From: Mucor racemosus | Lineage: Eukaryota > Mucoromycota > Mucoromycetes > Mucorales > Mucoraceae | Assembly: GCA_027405735.1 (NCBI GenBank) | Contig: JAPEHQ010000008.1 | Location: 1,798,001-1,862,000, forward strand | Reading direction: 5' to 3' | DNA: 64,000 nt | Part shown: in pieces, positions 47,001 to 58,131 of the stretch | Numbering within the stretch: the first letter of the stretch is position 1 | Layout of the letters: every line of letters starts with the position of its first letter | Position numbers and translations under genes: made by a program | Notes under the pieces: generated by a model | Database searches by the model: none | What the model was told of the DNA's origin: nothing | Seen by the model: the letters and a program-made list of their open reading frames with translations, nothing else

Positions 47001-49604
47001 TTCCACTCACTCAAGAAAATCCTACCCTCCTTCAAAATTTAATGAACTCAAACAAGACTATCACAGCTGAAGCAGCTTTTGGCATGTTATCTACACTTGC
47101 AATTCAAGATCAATTTCCACAAGCATTTCAACCATTAGGTTGTTGTTATCTTAATGGTACTGGCACTCGAGTAAATCCATTACAAGCTATATTTTGGTTC
47201 CGTAAATCAGCTGAAGAACTTGATGATAGTATTGCCTATTTCAATTTGGCTGATATCTATGGTAGCGGACTTATTCCAGGAGTGCCCGTTGATATTCCAT
47301 TAGCTTTGTCTTATCTGAATAAAAGCGCAGATATGGGATACACTGAAGCACAATATCGTATGGGAATGATTTATCTTCATGGCGAATATGGTGTTCGTGT
47401 TAATGAACGCACAGCTGCTGATTGGTTTAAACTATCTGCTTCCAAATGTCATGCTCAAAGTGTTTGGATGTTATCACAAATGGCAGGTCTTATTAATCAA
47501 AGTGAATTAGAATTGCAGTATCAAAAAACAGCTGCGTCTTTAGGTCATGTTCTTGCCATGCGAGTACTCGGTCAAAAATACCTTAAACAACTAGATGTCC
47601 CTTTCTTGAATGCTTTAATGCAACAAGAATATCTCGAAGAGGCGTTAAAATACCTTCACATGGCTGGCGATGCAGGTGACACAGAATCACTTGTGCTTTT
47701 AGGAAAAACCTATAATAATTGCACAAAAACCAACATTAAATTCTCTGCTACCAATTTTAATCAGCATCATAATTTACCTACACCAAGTAATACACATAAT
47801 AGCTTCTGCGATGAAGAAGAAGAAGAAGAAGAAGGCGAATCAAAATTTCAGTGTGAAGAAGATGAAAAGAATTTAGCTATTGAATGCTTTGAAAGAGCTT
47901 CAGCATTGGGTGATATTGATGCAACTGTTTACGCCGCAGAAGCTTGGTACGAACAAAAACAATACGCAGCAGCATTGGAATTCTTTGAAAAAGCTGCAAG
48001 TCAAGGTAGTATTCTAGCACGTTTCTTTTGTGCACGTTACTGTATTGAAGGTTATGGTGGTAGTCAATTAAATCCCCAAAAAGGCTTCCAGGTAACAATG
48101 AGAAAAAAAAAAGATAAACAAACAAACAAAACTAAAAGCAAGTTATTTTTAGGAACTATTGATATGCGCCAATGAATTAAATTGCGTTCATGCTTATAAT
48201 ACATTGGCTCAGTGTTACGAAAATGGTATTGGTACAGTTAAAAATGATCAACTTGCATATGAATGGTATGCTCGTGCAGCAGAAACAACTCACGATGCCG
48301 AAGCATTTTACCGAATTGCTCAAATGTACGCTCAAGAGCGCATCACAATTGAGTCAACGCAGAACAAAGATATGGAAGCATGCAAATTTTACAATTTAGC
48401 TGCAAATGCAACTGCTGAAAACCATGGTCCATCTTGCTATCAACTTGGTTTATATTATTTAAAGGGTATTCCTTCATCATCAAATAACAATTCCTTTTTG
48501 TTACCACCTGACATTTGTTTGTCGATCGAATATCTCAGAACCGCAGCTGATCTAAATGTACAAGAAGCCATGCTTCAACTTGGCGTTTTGTTTCTAAATG
48601 ACGATTATACTCTTGAAGAGCAAGAAGAAGGTTTGTCTAGACTTCAACATGCTGCTCAATTAGGTTTAAGAGAAGCTCAATTTGAACTTGGTTTATTTTA
48701 TCATCGTGGTAAAGAGGTTATTGTTTTAAATAGACATGACGATGATGATGATGATAAAGAAGAAGAAGAACAGGTTGGAGTCGCAGTAAACCCTAATAAT
48801 CTTGATGACGATGATCAAGACGACGAAGAATGCGTCATTATTCCTCAAGATTTTGAAAAGGCTTATGATCTATTTTGTAGATCTGCAGTACAAAAACATC
48901 CAACAGCAACATTCTACCTTGGTATCTATCACCAGCATGGCATTTTTGTTGCTCCTGATCTCTCGATTGCTTTAGAACAATTCGAAATTGCTGTGGAACT
49001 GTTTAACAAATACGAAACAGCACCTGACCGTTGGCAGGCTGAATTTAATCTTGCTCGTATCTTGCATCATGATTTAGAAAGTCGTGCTCATGCATATGAG
49101 CTATTTCAATCTGCTCATCTTCATGCGCCTCAAGAATACAAGTTTTTATCCGAAATAATGATTGCTCGTTACCATCTTCATGGTTGGGCTGATGTTACTC
49201 TTCAAGCAGAAGAAGCTGCTGCTACTCTTATTCGATTTGCTCAAGAAGAAAGATATGGTTACCGTGTCTATTTGCAAGTAGGTTACTGCTTTGAGCATGG
49301 CCTTGGTGTAGAAAAGAATTTGCGTCAAGCGTTTCATTGGTATGGCGAAGTTGTGAATAAAGCACATTTAATTGATCAACAGCAATCGCAAGAAATACTT
49401 CCAATGATGCTGTTGGATGAAGAGATTGAAGAAGATGAAGCTTCTGCCATGTTCAAGTTGGCTGAATTCTATCGTCAAGGTATTGTGGTCTCACAAGATA
49501 CAAAGAAAGCCGATGATTTATATCGACTTGCTGCCAGAAAAGGCTCTCAGGCTGCTCAAGATTATCTCTCTTTTATGCTTCAAAAAACTAATTTATATGA
49601 CTAA
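43671..49604 (+). CDS. Very large Sel1-like repeat protein, probably N-myristoylated
   Basis: Six exons (43671-44965, 45025-45220, 45294-46154, 46225-46784, 46846-48091, 48153-49604) give 1,869 residues. The N-terminus MGAKPSKS fits an N-myristoylation signal (Gly2, Ser6, Lys7). A basic, Ser/Asn-rich low-complexity region with a 14-residue Q run follows to about residue 250. From about 300 to the end the protein is an almost unbroken array of Sel1 repeats (units of about 36 residues such as AMGILGKCHENGIGVDMDLE and AQYRMGMIYLHGEYGV), with acidic inserts near 47813-47838 and 48738-48835. Sel1 arrays are scaffolds; fungal examples include the chitin-synthase activators Chs4/Skt5 and the ERAD factor Hrd3. 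Those proteins are much shorter, so function here is unknown. No transmembrane segment is evident. Confidence 0.92.
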
Positions 49605-50749
49605 TCCTCTCCCTTTATTTTTATATATGTAATATTCCTTTTTTTTTTTTTTGTTCTTTATTTTTGCTTCAACTTACATTTATTTTATATTTATATATAT
49701 TCCCCATTTACAATCATTTTTTTGCTATTATTATCCTTATTCTATTGTATATAACTCTTTATTTATAAAACTTACACCCTCCTTTTTATCCAATTCAGTT
49801 CTTGCTAACTTTATATATTTATTTGCAAGATAAAAAAAAATAAAAGGTTTCATAAAATGATATTTACTCAAAAACGACCTACTTAAAATTATGAAACTCT
49901 TCAAATCTAATAAATTTAATCAAGAAAGTATCATTTCCATGCGCAAAAACTGGAGTCGTAAACTTCAACTATAGTCCTGTTCAAATTGATCTGCTACACT
50001 CTTTGATAGTACTATAATAACTCCATATATACGTATAAGCAAAAAATGTACCTGTATACCCAAGATGCGGTAAAGCAATACCATAAATATTTACATTGTG
50101 TACTACATAAAAAGCATAAGTTTTCCAAAGGTTGATATTTGAATTCTTAGTGTTTTAAAATTGTCTTTGACGAATAACATCCCGGCTGGTAATATGCTGT
50201 ACCATTGCAAATCGATAAAAACTATTTGTTTATCCATACTTTATGATTTATGATATATTTAAGTATATATCAGTAAATCTGGAAGTTTTTTCGACGTTTT
50301 AGACGAATAAAAAAAGTAGCGAATTAAAAAAGTATTTGGCTCACCATTAGATTGATATGTTATAACAATTTCCAAACAATATCTGAAACAACCCATATAC
50401 AAAATAGTTGAAAAAGGTACGCATCTTTATTTCTCCATTTCACAGCAGCTTGGGGAGGCTGAACCTTTTGTAATTTTGTAGATAAACTCTGGACTTACCT
50501 ACTAATGGCAAGATTATTTCTTAAGACCGTCTTGACATTTCAGTATATATAATAAAAAATGATTTTTAGATTTTTTTTCTATAATATAGAAGCTAAACAA
50601 TCACACTCTATGATATTTATGTAATTATCTTCTTACTAATCAACCAATAAAACAAATTACAATTTATTTTGTTCGTTCTGTCCTTCACAACCTATTTTGA
50701 CTTGCTGTAGTACACAAAGAAACTACGCTCAATAAGTTAAAATGAATTT
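49605..50749. other. Intergenic, 3' flank of Sel1-repeat gene
   Basis: AT-rich; no coding region or clear repeat seen until R1 copy 3. Confidence 0.45.
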
Positions 50750-52015
50750 TAATATTAAATTTGAATTTTCAAAAAAAAAATTCATAGTTTCAATCTTCAA
50801 AATCCGGGTATGCCTTCTTTCTATAACTAACCTCATAATAAACATTTTTTAATATATACCCTCGACACTACTACTAAATAGAAGTAAGTTACTCGCATTA
50901 TGCTACCTTTCCCTAAATTTATTTTATATCTCACAAAAGACTCAAAAACGCGTAAATTCACTGCATTTTCCTTGAAAACTGGGTCTCATTTTTCATCCCT
51001 GCCCTACTTTTTTTTTCACTAAATAACACCAAGAAAAAAATATATGCCAATGTACCTGAGATGCTCACCTTTAATCCAAAAACAAGTATCCGGAAATATC
51101 CTACTTTTTACAGTTGGTATTAATTTTTCGGTGCTAATGTTTCAGATTTTTACGCGTATTTCACTGCTAAAGAATTAGAAACTTTGAGGCTTCATATCTC
51201 TAGAACAAATTAAGCTATTCTAGCACTTTTTAATAATAAAACTTACTTGTTTTAAGAGGCTCTATAACATATCTACATATAAAAAAATTCTGAGCACTTT
51301 TATTTTTTTTCATTTTTTTTGGCATTTCTATAGTAGGTTTCAAAATATTGGTTAAATTGAGCAGCATTTTTTTTGCATTCATGTCATTAAGCTCGTTGAG
51401 TTCTCTCAGACCCAATTTAGTTTTTTTCAAAATATTGATTTTTCGTGGAGATATCCTCAAAAATGTGTACAAAAATATACCTTCATTTCTAGCTTCCATT
51501 TTTCCCTTATATACCCTCGTCCCAAATTCTGAATCTGAAAAAAAATGGGCAAAAATCTTGTTTTCTCTACGGAAAATGCAGCTAGAAGACTTCGCAATAG
51601 CTCAATCGATAGATGATAATTTTGCGTATTATTGAAGTTAATTATTTTTTAAACATTCTTATAAAAAGTGATGTGTATATTCAAAAAACCTTCAAAACTT
51701 CAATTGCGTTTTACGCAACATTTAATGTAGAATGTTTTTTTGGTTTTTGTTTAGGTGTATGCAGAATTTAAAACTGTACAAAAACTATTTAATACGCTAG
51801 GTCAACTTACTTGGCAGTTCAGGAGTATTTAAATGATTTTGCTTTTTGAATCATTTTTCGTCCATTTTTTAGAATAAATTTTGGAACCCCGTGATGATAG
51901 ATTAGAAGCTGTGATAAAAACTATTATTTTAATTATCTCGACGAAAAATTAATATTTTTTGCTGAAACAAAAAATACAAAGTAAACTTCAGTTAGATCTC
52001 TCTTACGAATACAAA
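50750..52015 (+). repeat. R1 dispersed repeat, copy 3 (left inverted arm)
   Basis: The left boundary is set by similarity with copy 5 (50750 vs 63415). The stretch 50958-51963 is almost identical to the reverse complement of 55678-56683; I found only two differences in the outer ~300 bp compared by eye, and the translated frames are identical. Right of 51963 the similarity to other copies drops sharply. The minus-strand lysine-rich frame is 51499-51230. Confidence 0.9.
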
Positions 52016-52404
52016 AAATTAACACATTAATTTAAGTGCTTATTTTTTACAATCAATTTTAGGTCGATTTTTAGTCAATGTTAAGCCAGTGCACTTATAT
52101 TCTGGTACCAACTCTTTTAATTTAGAACAAATATTAACAACCCATAGAGAGAGGTACATTTTATCTTTAAAGATTTGACGTAATTCAGCTTAATATTGAG
52201 CAAAAAAATCGAAACCATCTGAAACCTACTTTTTTACAACCGTAAAAAACCGACAACAACAAAAACCTTATTGCGACAAATTTCGATTCTAACAACTTGC
52301 AGCTCTACATGAGAGTAGTTACATATATTTTTTAACACGCTTATCTCAAAGAGAAACTTTCATCATAAACTACTGTGTGTCGAAAAAATCATGGCCAATG
52401 TTGT
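52016..52404. other. Spacer between R1 and R4
   Basis: No supportable feature. Confidence 0.4.
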
Positions 52405-52890
52405 ATGCCTCCTACTAGTATCATACATTATCACCTTCTACAGTATCAATACATTTTACAATCTATTGACTACGACATGTATCGAAGTGCAAAGTCTTGG
52501 TATCGGATATAAGAAACTCCTAGTATACTAAGTTTAATCCAGCAATGACCAAGAACGCTTGGACCAAATTATGATTAATCCATTTCCATCCATAGATTAC
52601 TATCAAACAGATCTAATGGCCCCATAACGCCTTAAATTACATCATTATATCTTAGGAGCTCGATGTCAAATCACTATACAGTAAATGGCCATAATTTTAT
52701 ATCTAAATAAACGATATCTTGTTTTTATTATACAGTTGAAGAAATGATTTATTACTCATTCTCTTTTGATTGTATTTTTTTTTAAAGTATTATTTATCAA
52801 AGATGAAAATATAGGACACAACAGGTAGTTTTATTGGACAGAAATACCATGTTTTGCTGATGGTTTTCTCAATTCACAATTCACAGTGAT
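52405..52890 (+). repeat. R4 dispersed repeat, copy B
   Basis: Same orientation as 27700-28260 and inverse of 18410-18735. The right end includes 'cacagtgatttgtgaatg', matching the 18.4-kb copy in reverse. Confidence 0.8.
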
Positions 52891-52908
52891 TTGTGAATGT
52901 AAAGATAT

Positions 52909-53048
52909 TGCAGTAAAATGTAAAATAAAAGCTTTGAAAAAAGATACAGTTTAAATCCTTCTTTATTCAAATAATGGATAGTGTGCAATAGGTCTATATT
53001 TCTACTCTATTTATATTAGTTGTGATTTTATTATATCTGGGAGTTGCA
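52909..53048 (-). repeat. LTR-like 140-bp sequence, copy A
   Basis: Read on the minus strand it starts TGCAACTCCCAGATATAAT and ends TTTTACTGCA, with a TATAAATAG box and an AATAAA signal between. A closely related copy lies in opposite orientation at 57290-57433. TG...CA ends, TATA and AATAAA suit a short LTR. It overlaps the last codons of the pol fragment, so it marks the point where pol is cut off. Confidence 0.6.
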
Positions 53049-54099
53049 CCGTAAGAGTTAGAGCGGAATTCCATTTGGTATTCACGGGGGCTTTTTCAAT
53101 TGTATCATTAGCTATCCAAGTTTCAATTGTTTCCTGGATTTTTGGTCTCAATTTATAAGGAATTGGATATTGAGGTATGTTTACATATCTACCTTCAATT
53201 GTATTTAAATGTATAACTGATTCTGGTACTGTACAGAAACTGTGTTTAGAGATGGATTGATTTACGTCAAGCAGTGGTTTTATTTCCTTTATGAAATACT
53301 TTTGCTCCTCTATAGAACTAGTAGGTGTATTATTAGGAATTATTTCATCATTGATTGAATCATCAAATATCACCGTATCATCAAAATTATGTGCTACACC
53401 GGTTAATGCAATTCCAAGTTTAGGTAAGATTTCATAACCGAGAATTACATCCGTTTGATCATTGTCATCGAATTCAATGATTTCAAATGTATGAGTCGAT
53501 GTTTTACCGTTATATTTTATGTCAATTGGCTCAGTGCGACCTATTCTATTTATTGTATTGTTTTTTCCAACAAGTCTTAAGATGGCATTATTATTATTTG
53601 TAACAAAAGGAATTTTATTTAATAAAATGAATTTTTTACTTATAACAGATAATTCACTACCAGTATCGACAAGCCCTATTCCTCTAATGTTTTGTATTAA
53701 GAGTGGAGTATACAAAGAGAAAGGATTATTAGTTACCAAGTTATTGTATTCTTGTTTAATATTTCGACACTTACGATTGTTGTCTTCACTATTGGCAATA
53801 GCATTTTCAATTGCCTCATCGCTATTATGATCATTACTGTTTTCATTTTCAAAATTAGTCCACTGACTTATAAGGTTGTCAATCTTTAGATTTCTTACTT
53901 GGGGAACTACTTTTTGGCCTTGGGAGGATCGTTTATGTTCCAGAAACTCAGAACAACGATGACCTTTACTCCAAGGTTTATTACAGTAAAAGCAGAGTTT
54001 GTTTGATGGTTTATTGTTTATAGTAGTTTCTCCCTTGGTTTTAGGTTCATGGTTATGAATACGTTTCTTGTCACCATTAGAAATAAATAAAAGGATCAT
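53011..54099 (-). pseudogene. Ty3/gypsy-like gag-pol fragment: zinc knuckle, protease, start of RT
   Basis: One open frame of 362 codons. A CCHC-type knuckle (CFYCNKPWSKGHRC, near residue 36), an aspartic protease active site (LVDTGSELSVIS, near 144) and the N-terminal approach to the reverse transcriptase (IPYKLRPKIQETIETWI) are in family order. The frame then ends at NSALTLT, exactly before the catalytic part of the RT, where LTR-like sequence begins. RT core, RNase H and integrase are absent, so the element is dead. The frame overlaps the upstream gag frame by 23 bases (54077-54099), compatible with frameshift expression or with an indel. Confidence 0.85.
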
Positions 54100-54854
54100 C
54101 TTGTGCTTGAACTTCTAGGCCACTGATTAGAGCTTCAACTTGTCTAAAAGATTTCAAACGGTGTAAAAAGGAGATTCCAAGATGACTACTAAGGGATGTT
54201 CTGACGCTAAGGTTAAGGTATGGCTGCAGATTATTCATATAAAGTCTTGCCAAAAAGTTACTGTCCGAACATTGAGCAGCATGAGCAGCACGAAGGAAAC
54301 GTTTATCAAAATCCGAGGCGGGTTCACCAGGCTTTTGTTTGAGGAGTACGAGCTTATTAAACATGTTGATTGCTTTAGCAGGAGATTCCACATGGTCCAT
54401 GATCAGGGCTTTAGCTTTTACATAGCTTATTGTTTGATCGGCTTCAATTGTATCAGCATACCAATCGGCATGGTCCATTCCGATTACATTTGCTAGGTTG
54501 TCTTTCCAATTGTCTTGTAATTCAACGTTCTGCATGCGAAACGTTCTTTCGAAAGCCTTAAAATATTGGTTGACTGTTAACGAATACGTCTGCGGTATCC
54601 TTCATATCGTCACTCAAGATCTTGAACTTTGGTAAGTCCTTTACCATGGCGAGTTATTTTCTTGCAGGCTTCACAGAGGAGGCAGAGAAAGAGGAGCCAT
54701 TTTCTTCTTCACCTTCATCGATTGGGGTAACCGTAATAGGTTCATTCAGATCTTCCATAGGAACATCTTCCTGATATTGTTGTTTAGGTAAATCTGTAGA
54801 GATACCAAAAGTGAATTGTTCGTTTTGAGGGGAGTTTGACATGATATAATTCAC
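54077..54854 (-). pseudogene. Retrotransposon gag, frame-broken
   Basis: A start codon at 54854 opens an acidic N-terminal segment (MSNSPQNEQFTFGISTDL) that stops at 54654. The retrotransposon-gag core continues in the frame 54535-54077 with LYMNNLQPYL and FDKRFLRAAHAAQ, typical of Ty3-like capsid. At least one frame change and two stops lie between 54535 and 54660, so gag is not expressible as one protein. Confidence 0.8.
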
Positions 54855-54863
54855 GTAAAAAAA

Positions 54864-55118
54864 TGTTGTAAATGTATGTAATAAAGAAAGATAAGTACGT
54901 GAGAATTGGTCAATCTTTATTAAATATAAAAACGAGATGGGGAAATCAAATGAAGGGTGAATGTCTACTGCTATTTATATTTGATTTAAGGATTGCTTAC
55001 ACACCTGTCTAGAACAGTGTTCTCATACTAAAATTTAGTGCCAATCCTCACTTATGCTAATGTAATTATATTCAGATATAGATGATCAGTCTAAAGTCTT
55101 TAGTTGCTCTTGGCAACA
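54864..55118 (-). repeat. Probable 5' LTR of the broken retroelement, 255 bp
   Basis: On the minus strand it begins TGTTGCCAAGAGCAAC and ends TTTACAACA, giving TGTTG...CAACA ends, with TATAAATAG and AATAAA in the expected order. It sits directly upstream of gag. No second copy of this LTR is in the window, so the 3' LTR is lost. No clear tRNA primer-binding site follows; self-priming is possible. Confidence 0.6.
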
Positions 55119-55439
55119 CTAATTATTAATATTCTTTACTTTCTATCTTTTATTGTAAGTCTAGATTATCAGAACTTAGCTTATGTGATTATCAGGGTAA
55201 TCGTTTACAGTGTTTATATGACACATATGCTAAATATGTTAAGGCATAGTTTATTGCCATATTTAAACTACGATTTAAGGTACATTTATATATGCAAATA
55301 CAACATGATTCGGTCTATTTTATTTATATGTTAAGTTACTAATACTTTCTGTATTTACTGTTAAATTCATGTTATCTCTATTTGAATATTAGAGCATGGT
55401 TTTATGTGAGATAACATTTAATTTCTTATGTTGGGAAAA
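55119..55439. other. Spacer, AT-rich
   Basis: A 76-codon frame (55104-55334) is hydrophobic but has no known motif. Nothing else supportable. Confidence 0.35.
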
Positions 55440-56683
55440 GTATCCTAGTTCAGCACAGATATAAATTTTTATGCAAGATATATTTAAATCTACCATCATG
55501 TATAATTGGAGATTAATTGGATCAATATTTACAAGGATGGAGGTTTTTTTTTCTTTGTTTTCTGCTATTGTAAATATTAGTTTATTATTTTGTAAACTTA
55601 AAACTCATCACCTAGGGCTTAATTTCTGTATTCACAAGATAGATCTAATTGATTGCTACTCTGCATTTTTTGTTTTAGCAAAAAATATTAATTTTTCGTC
55701 GAGATAATTAAAATAATAGTTTTTATCACAGCTTCTAATCTATCATCACGGGGTTCCAAAATTTATTCTAAAAAATGGACGAAAAATGATTCAAAAAGCA
55801 AAATCATTTAAATACTCCTGAACTGCCAAGTAAGTTGACCTAGCGTATTAAATAGTTTTTGTACAGTTTTAAATTCTGCATACACCTAAACAAAAACCAA
55901 AAAAACATTCTACATTAAATGTTGCGTAAAACGCAATTGAAGTTTTGAAGGTTTTTTGAATATACACATCACTTTTTATAAGAATGTTTAAAAAATAATT
56001 AACTTCAATAATACGCAAAATTATCATCTATCGATTGAGCTATTGCGAAGTCTTCTAGCTGCATTTTCCGTAGAGAAAACAAGATTTTTGCCCATTTTTT
56101 TTCAGATTCAGAATTTGGGACGAGGGTATATAAGGGAAAAATGGAAGCTAGAAATGAAGGTATATTTTTGTACACATTTTTGAGGATATCTCCACGAAAA
56201 ATCAATATTTTGAAAAAAACTAAATTGGGTCTGAGAGAACTCAACGAGCTTAATGACATGAATGCAAAAAAAATGCTGCTCAATTTAACCAATATTTTGA
56301 AACCTACTATAGAAATGCCAAAAAAAATGAAAAAAAATAAAAGTGCTCAGAATTTTTTTATATGTAGATATGTTATAGAGCCTCTTAAAACAAGTAAGTT
56401 TTATTATTAAAAAGTGCTAGAATAGCTTAATTTGTTCTAGAGATATGAAGCCTCAAAGTTTCTAATTCTTTAGCAGTGAAATACGCGTAAAAATCTGAAA
56501 CATTAGCACCGAAAAATTAATACCAACTGTAAAAAGTAGGATATTTCCGGATACTTGTTTTTGAATTAAAGGTGAGCATCTCAGGTACATTGGCATATAT
56601 TTTTTTCTTGATGTTATTTAGTGAAAAAAAAAGTAGGGCAGGGATGAAAAATGAGACCCAGTTTTCAAGGAAAATGCAGTGAG
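55440..56683 (-). repeat. R1 dispersed repeat, copy 4 (right inverted arm)
   Basis: Inverted relative to the other R1 copies. 55678-56683 is nearly identical to 50958-51963; 55450-55677 instead matches copy 2 at 17675-17781 plus 18282-18390. It carries the uninterrupted TA site (55575-55576) where copy 2 has the pogo MITE. The lysine-rich frame is here on the plus strand, 56141-56410. The copy ends abruptly at 56683 without the first 200 bp seen in copies 3 and 5. Confidence 0.9.
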
Positions 56684-57109
56684 CTTTGTGCTGAATTACG
56701 ATACTGTTTCCCCACATAAGAAATTAAATGTGATATCACATAAACTATGTTCTAATATCCAAATAGCATTGGTGTCGAGCCGGGTTTTGCCAGCCAAATT
56801 TACTAGTATAAGCTGGGCTCAACAACATCCCTAATCCAAATAAAGATAACATGAATGTAATAGTAAATGCAAAAATATTAATAATTTAACATACAATAAA
56901 ATAAAACAAATCATAACAATAAAAATAAAACAAATCAATTCATAAAATAAATCAAAGAAACACATGGACCAAAGTAAGGATTGCTCTATGCGGATCATTA
57001 ATAAATATGTCAAAAACAAGCATTAAAATACCGACTTGATTATGTAAATCAAGAAGCTCAATATAAACTTTAAAATCACAAACAAACTAATTGTTTTACC
57101 AAAAAGAAT
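56684..57109. other. Spacer between repeats
   Basis: AT-rich sequence with A-rich runs; no supportable feature. Confidence 0.4.
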
Positions 57110-57283
57110 AAACATATAGATATTGCATGGATACAATTGAATCATGCTTCTGTCATTTAATAGTAGCATGATGATAGACGTATGAAATGCAGCATTGTCT
57201 GATTTGCATGTTAAACATCATGGCTTGACAGATGTTTTAAATTGGTAATTCGGTTATTCCTAATTCTGATAGATCACTGACAG
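57110..57283 (+). repeat. R3 dispersed repeat, copy B
   Basis: Same-strand match to 26816-26995, ending at 'gatagatca', after which the LTR-like sequence begins. Confidence 0.75.
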
Positions 57284-57289
57284 TTACGG

Positions 57290-57433
57290 TGCAACTCCTA
57301 GATATAATAAAATCACAACTAATATAAATAGGGTAGAAATATAGATCTATTGCACACTATCTGTATTTTGAATAAAGAAGGATTTATACTGTATCTTTTT
57401 CAAAACTTTTTTTTTATTTTACATTTTACTGCA
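57290..57433 (+). repeat. LTR-like 140-bp sequence, copy B (possible solo LTR)
   Basis: Starts TGCAACTCC and ends TTTTACTGCA, carries TATAAATAG and AATAAA, and matches the reverse complement of 52909-53048 at most positions. It stands alone next to R3, as a solo LTR would. The shared sequence extends left to TTACGG, so the true LTR start may be a few bases earlier. Confidence 0.6.
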
Positions 57434-58131
57434 AATTTTACATGATTTTGAGTATTTAATAGGACATACAGTAAAATATTTTCAGGTAAGTGAGCATGAT
57501 GGCTGTACCTTTTTCAAGTAGCCGAGAACCTGAGCTCAATTATTTCACTAGGTATATACACATAACTAGCCATGAAAAGCTTTATCAAAAAAATAAATGC
57601 TTTGGACTCAAAAGTTGGATTCTTTTTTTACATCCAATTTGGCTAATAAAGTGTTTTCTAAATTAATACTGTTTGATACCAGGACAAAAGTTTACATAGA
57701 ACAACTTGTGCAGAATTCCGTTTAATTACTGTTTTGTTGCGTATAATCGCATTATACCAAATTGTACAGAATCGGAAAACATAATTTAATCATCGAAATG
57801 CTTGTTTTTCACTTTTAAAAAGGTTTAATATAGGGAAATACTAAAGTAACTCGTTTACATATGCATTATTATAGTTTAAATTTTGTTTTACTTACGCATA
57901 TTTATAATAAAGTACTGTATGGTCTGCAGTAATAAAATAGATGGAACCTGAGGAGTCATTGAGGGGAAAGATTTAAGCACCAATGATCATCTGAACTGAT
58001 GGTGTAATCCAACATTCTGAGTGCTGTTACACCAATAAAAGACAGCTACTAACCAATTTTTCTCCATTTTGTTTATTCATCTTGCTTTTTTCCTCAATAT
58101 ACCATATAAAAACAGAAACATATATGCTTTA
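57434..58131. other. Intergenic, upstream of the DUF202 gene
   Basis: No gene seen. Presumed promoter for the gene at 58132. An in-frame ATG at 58069 would add 21 residues. Confidence 0.45.

Noticed and set aside
50750..57433. One large palindromic DNA transposon bounded by the R1 arms
   Set aside because: The inside holds a retroelement and unrelated repeats, R1 also occurs singly elsewhere, and no target duplication is seen next to the arms.
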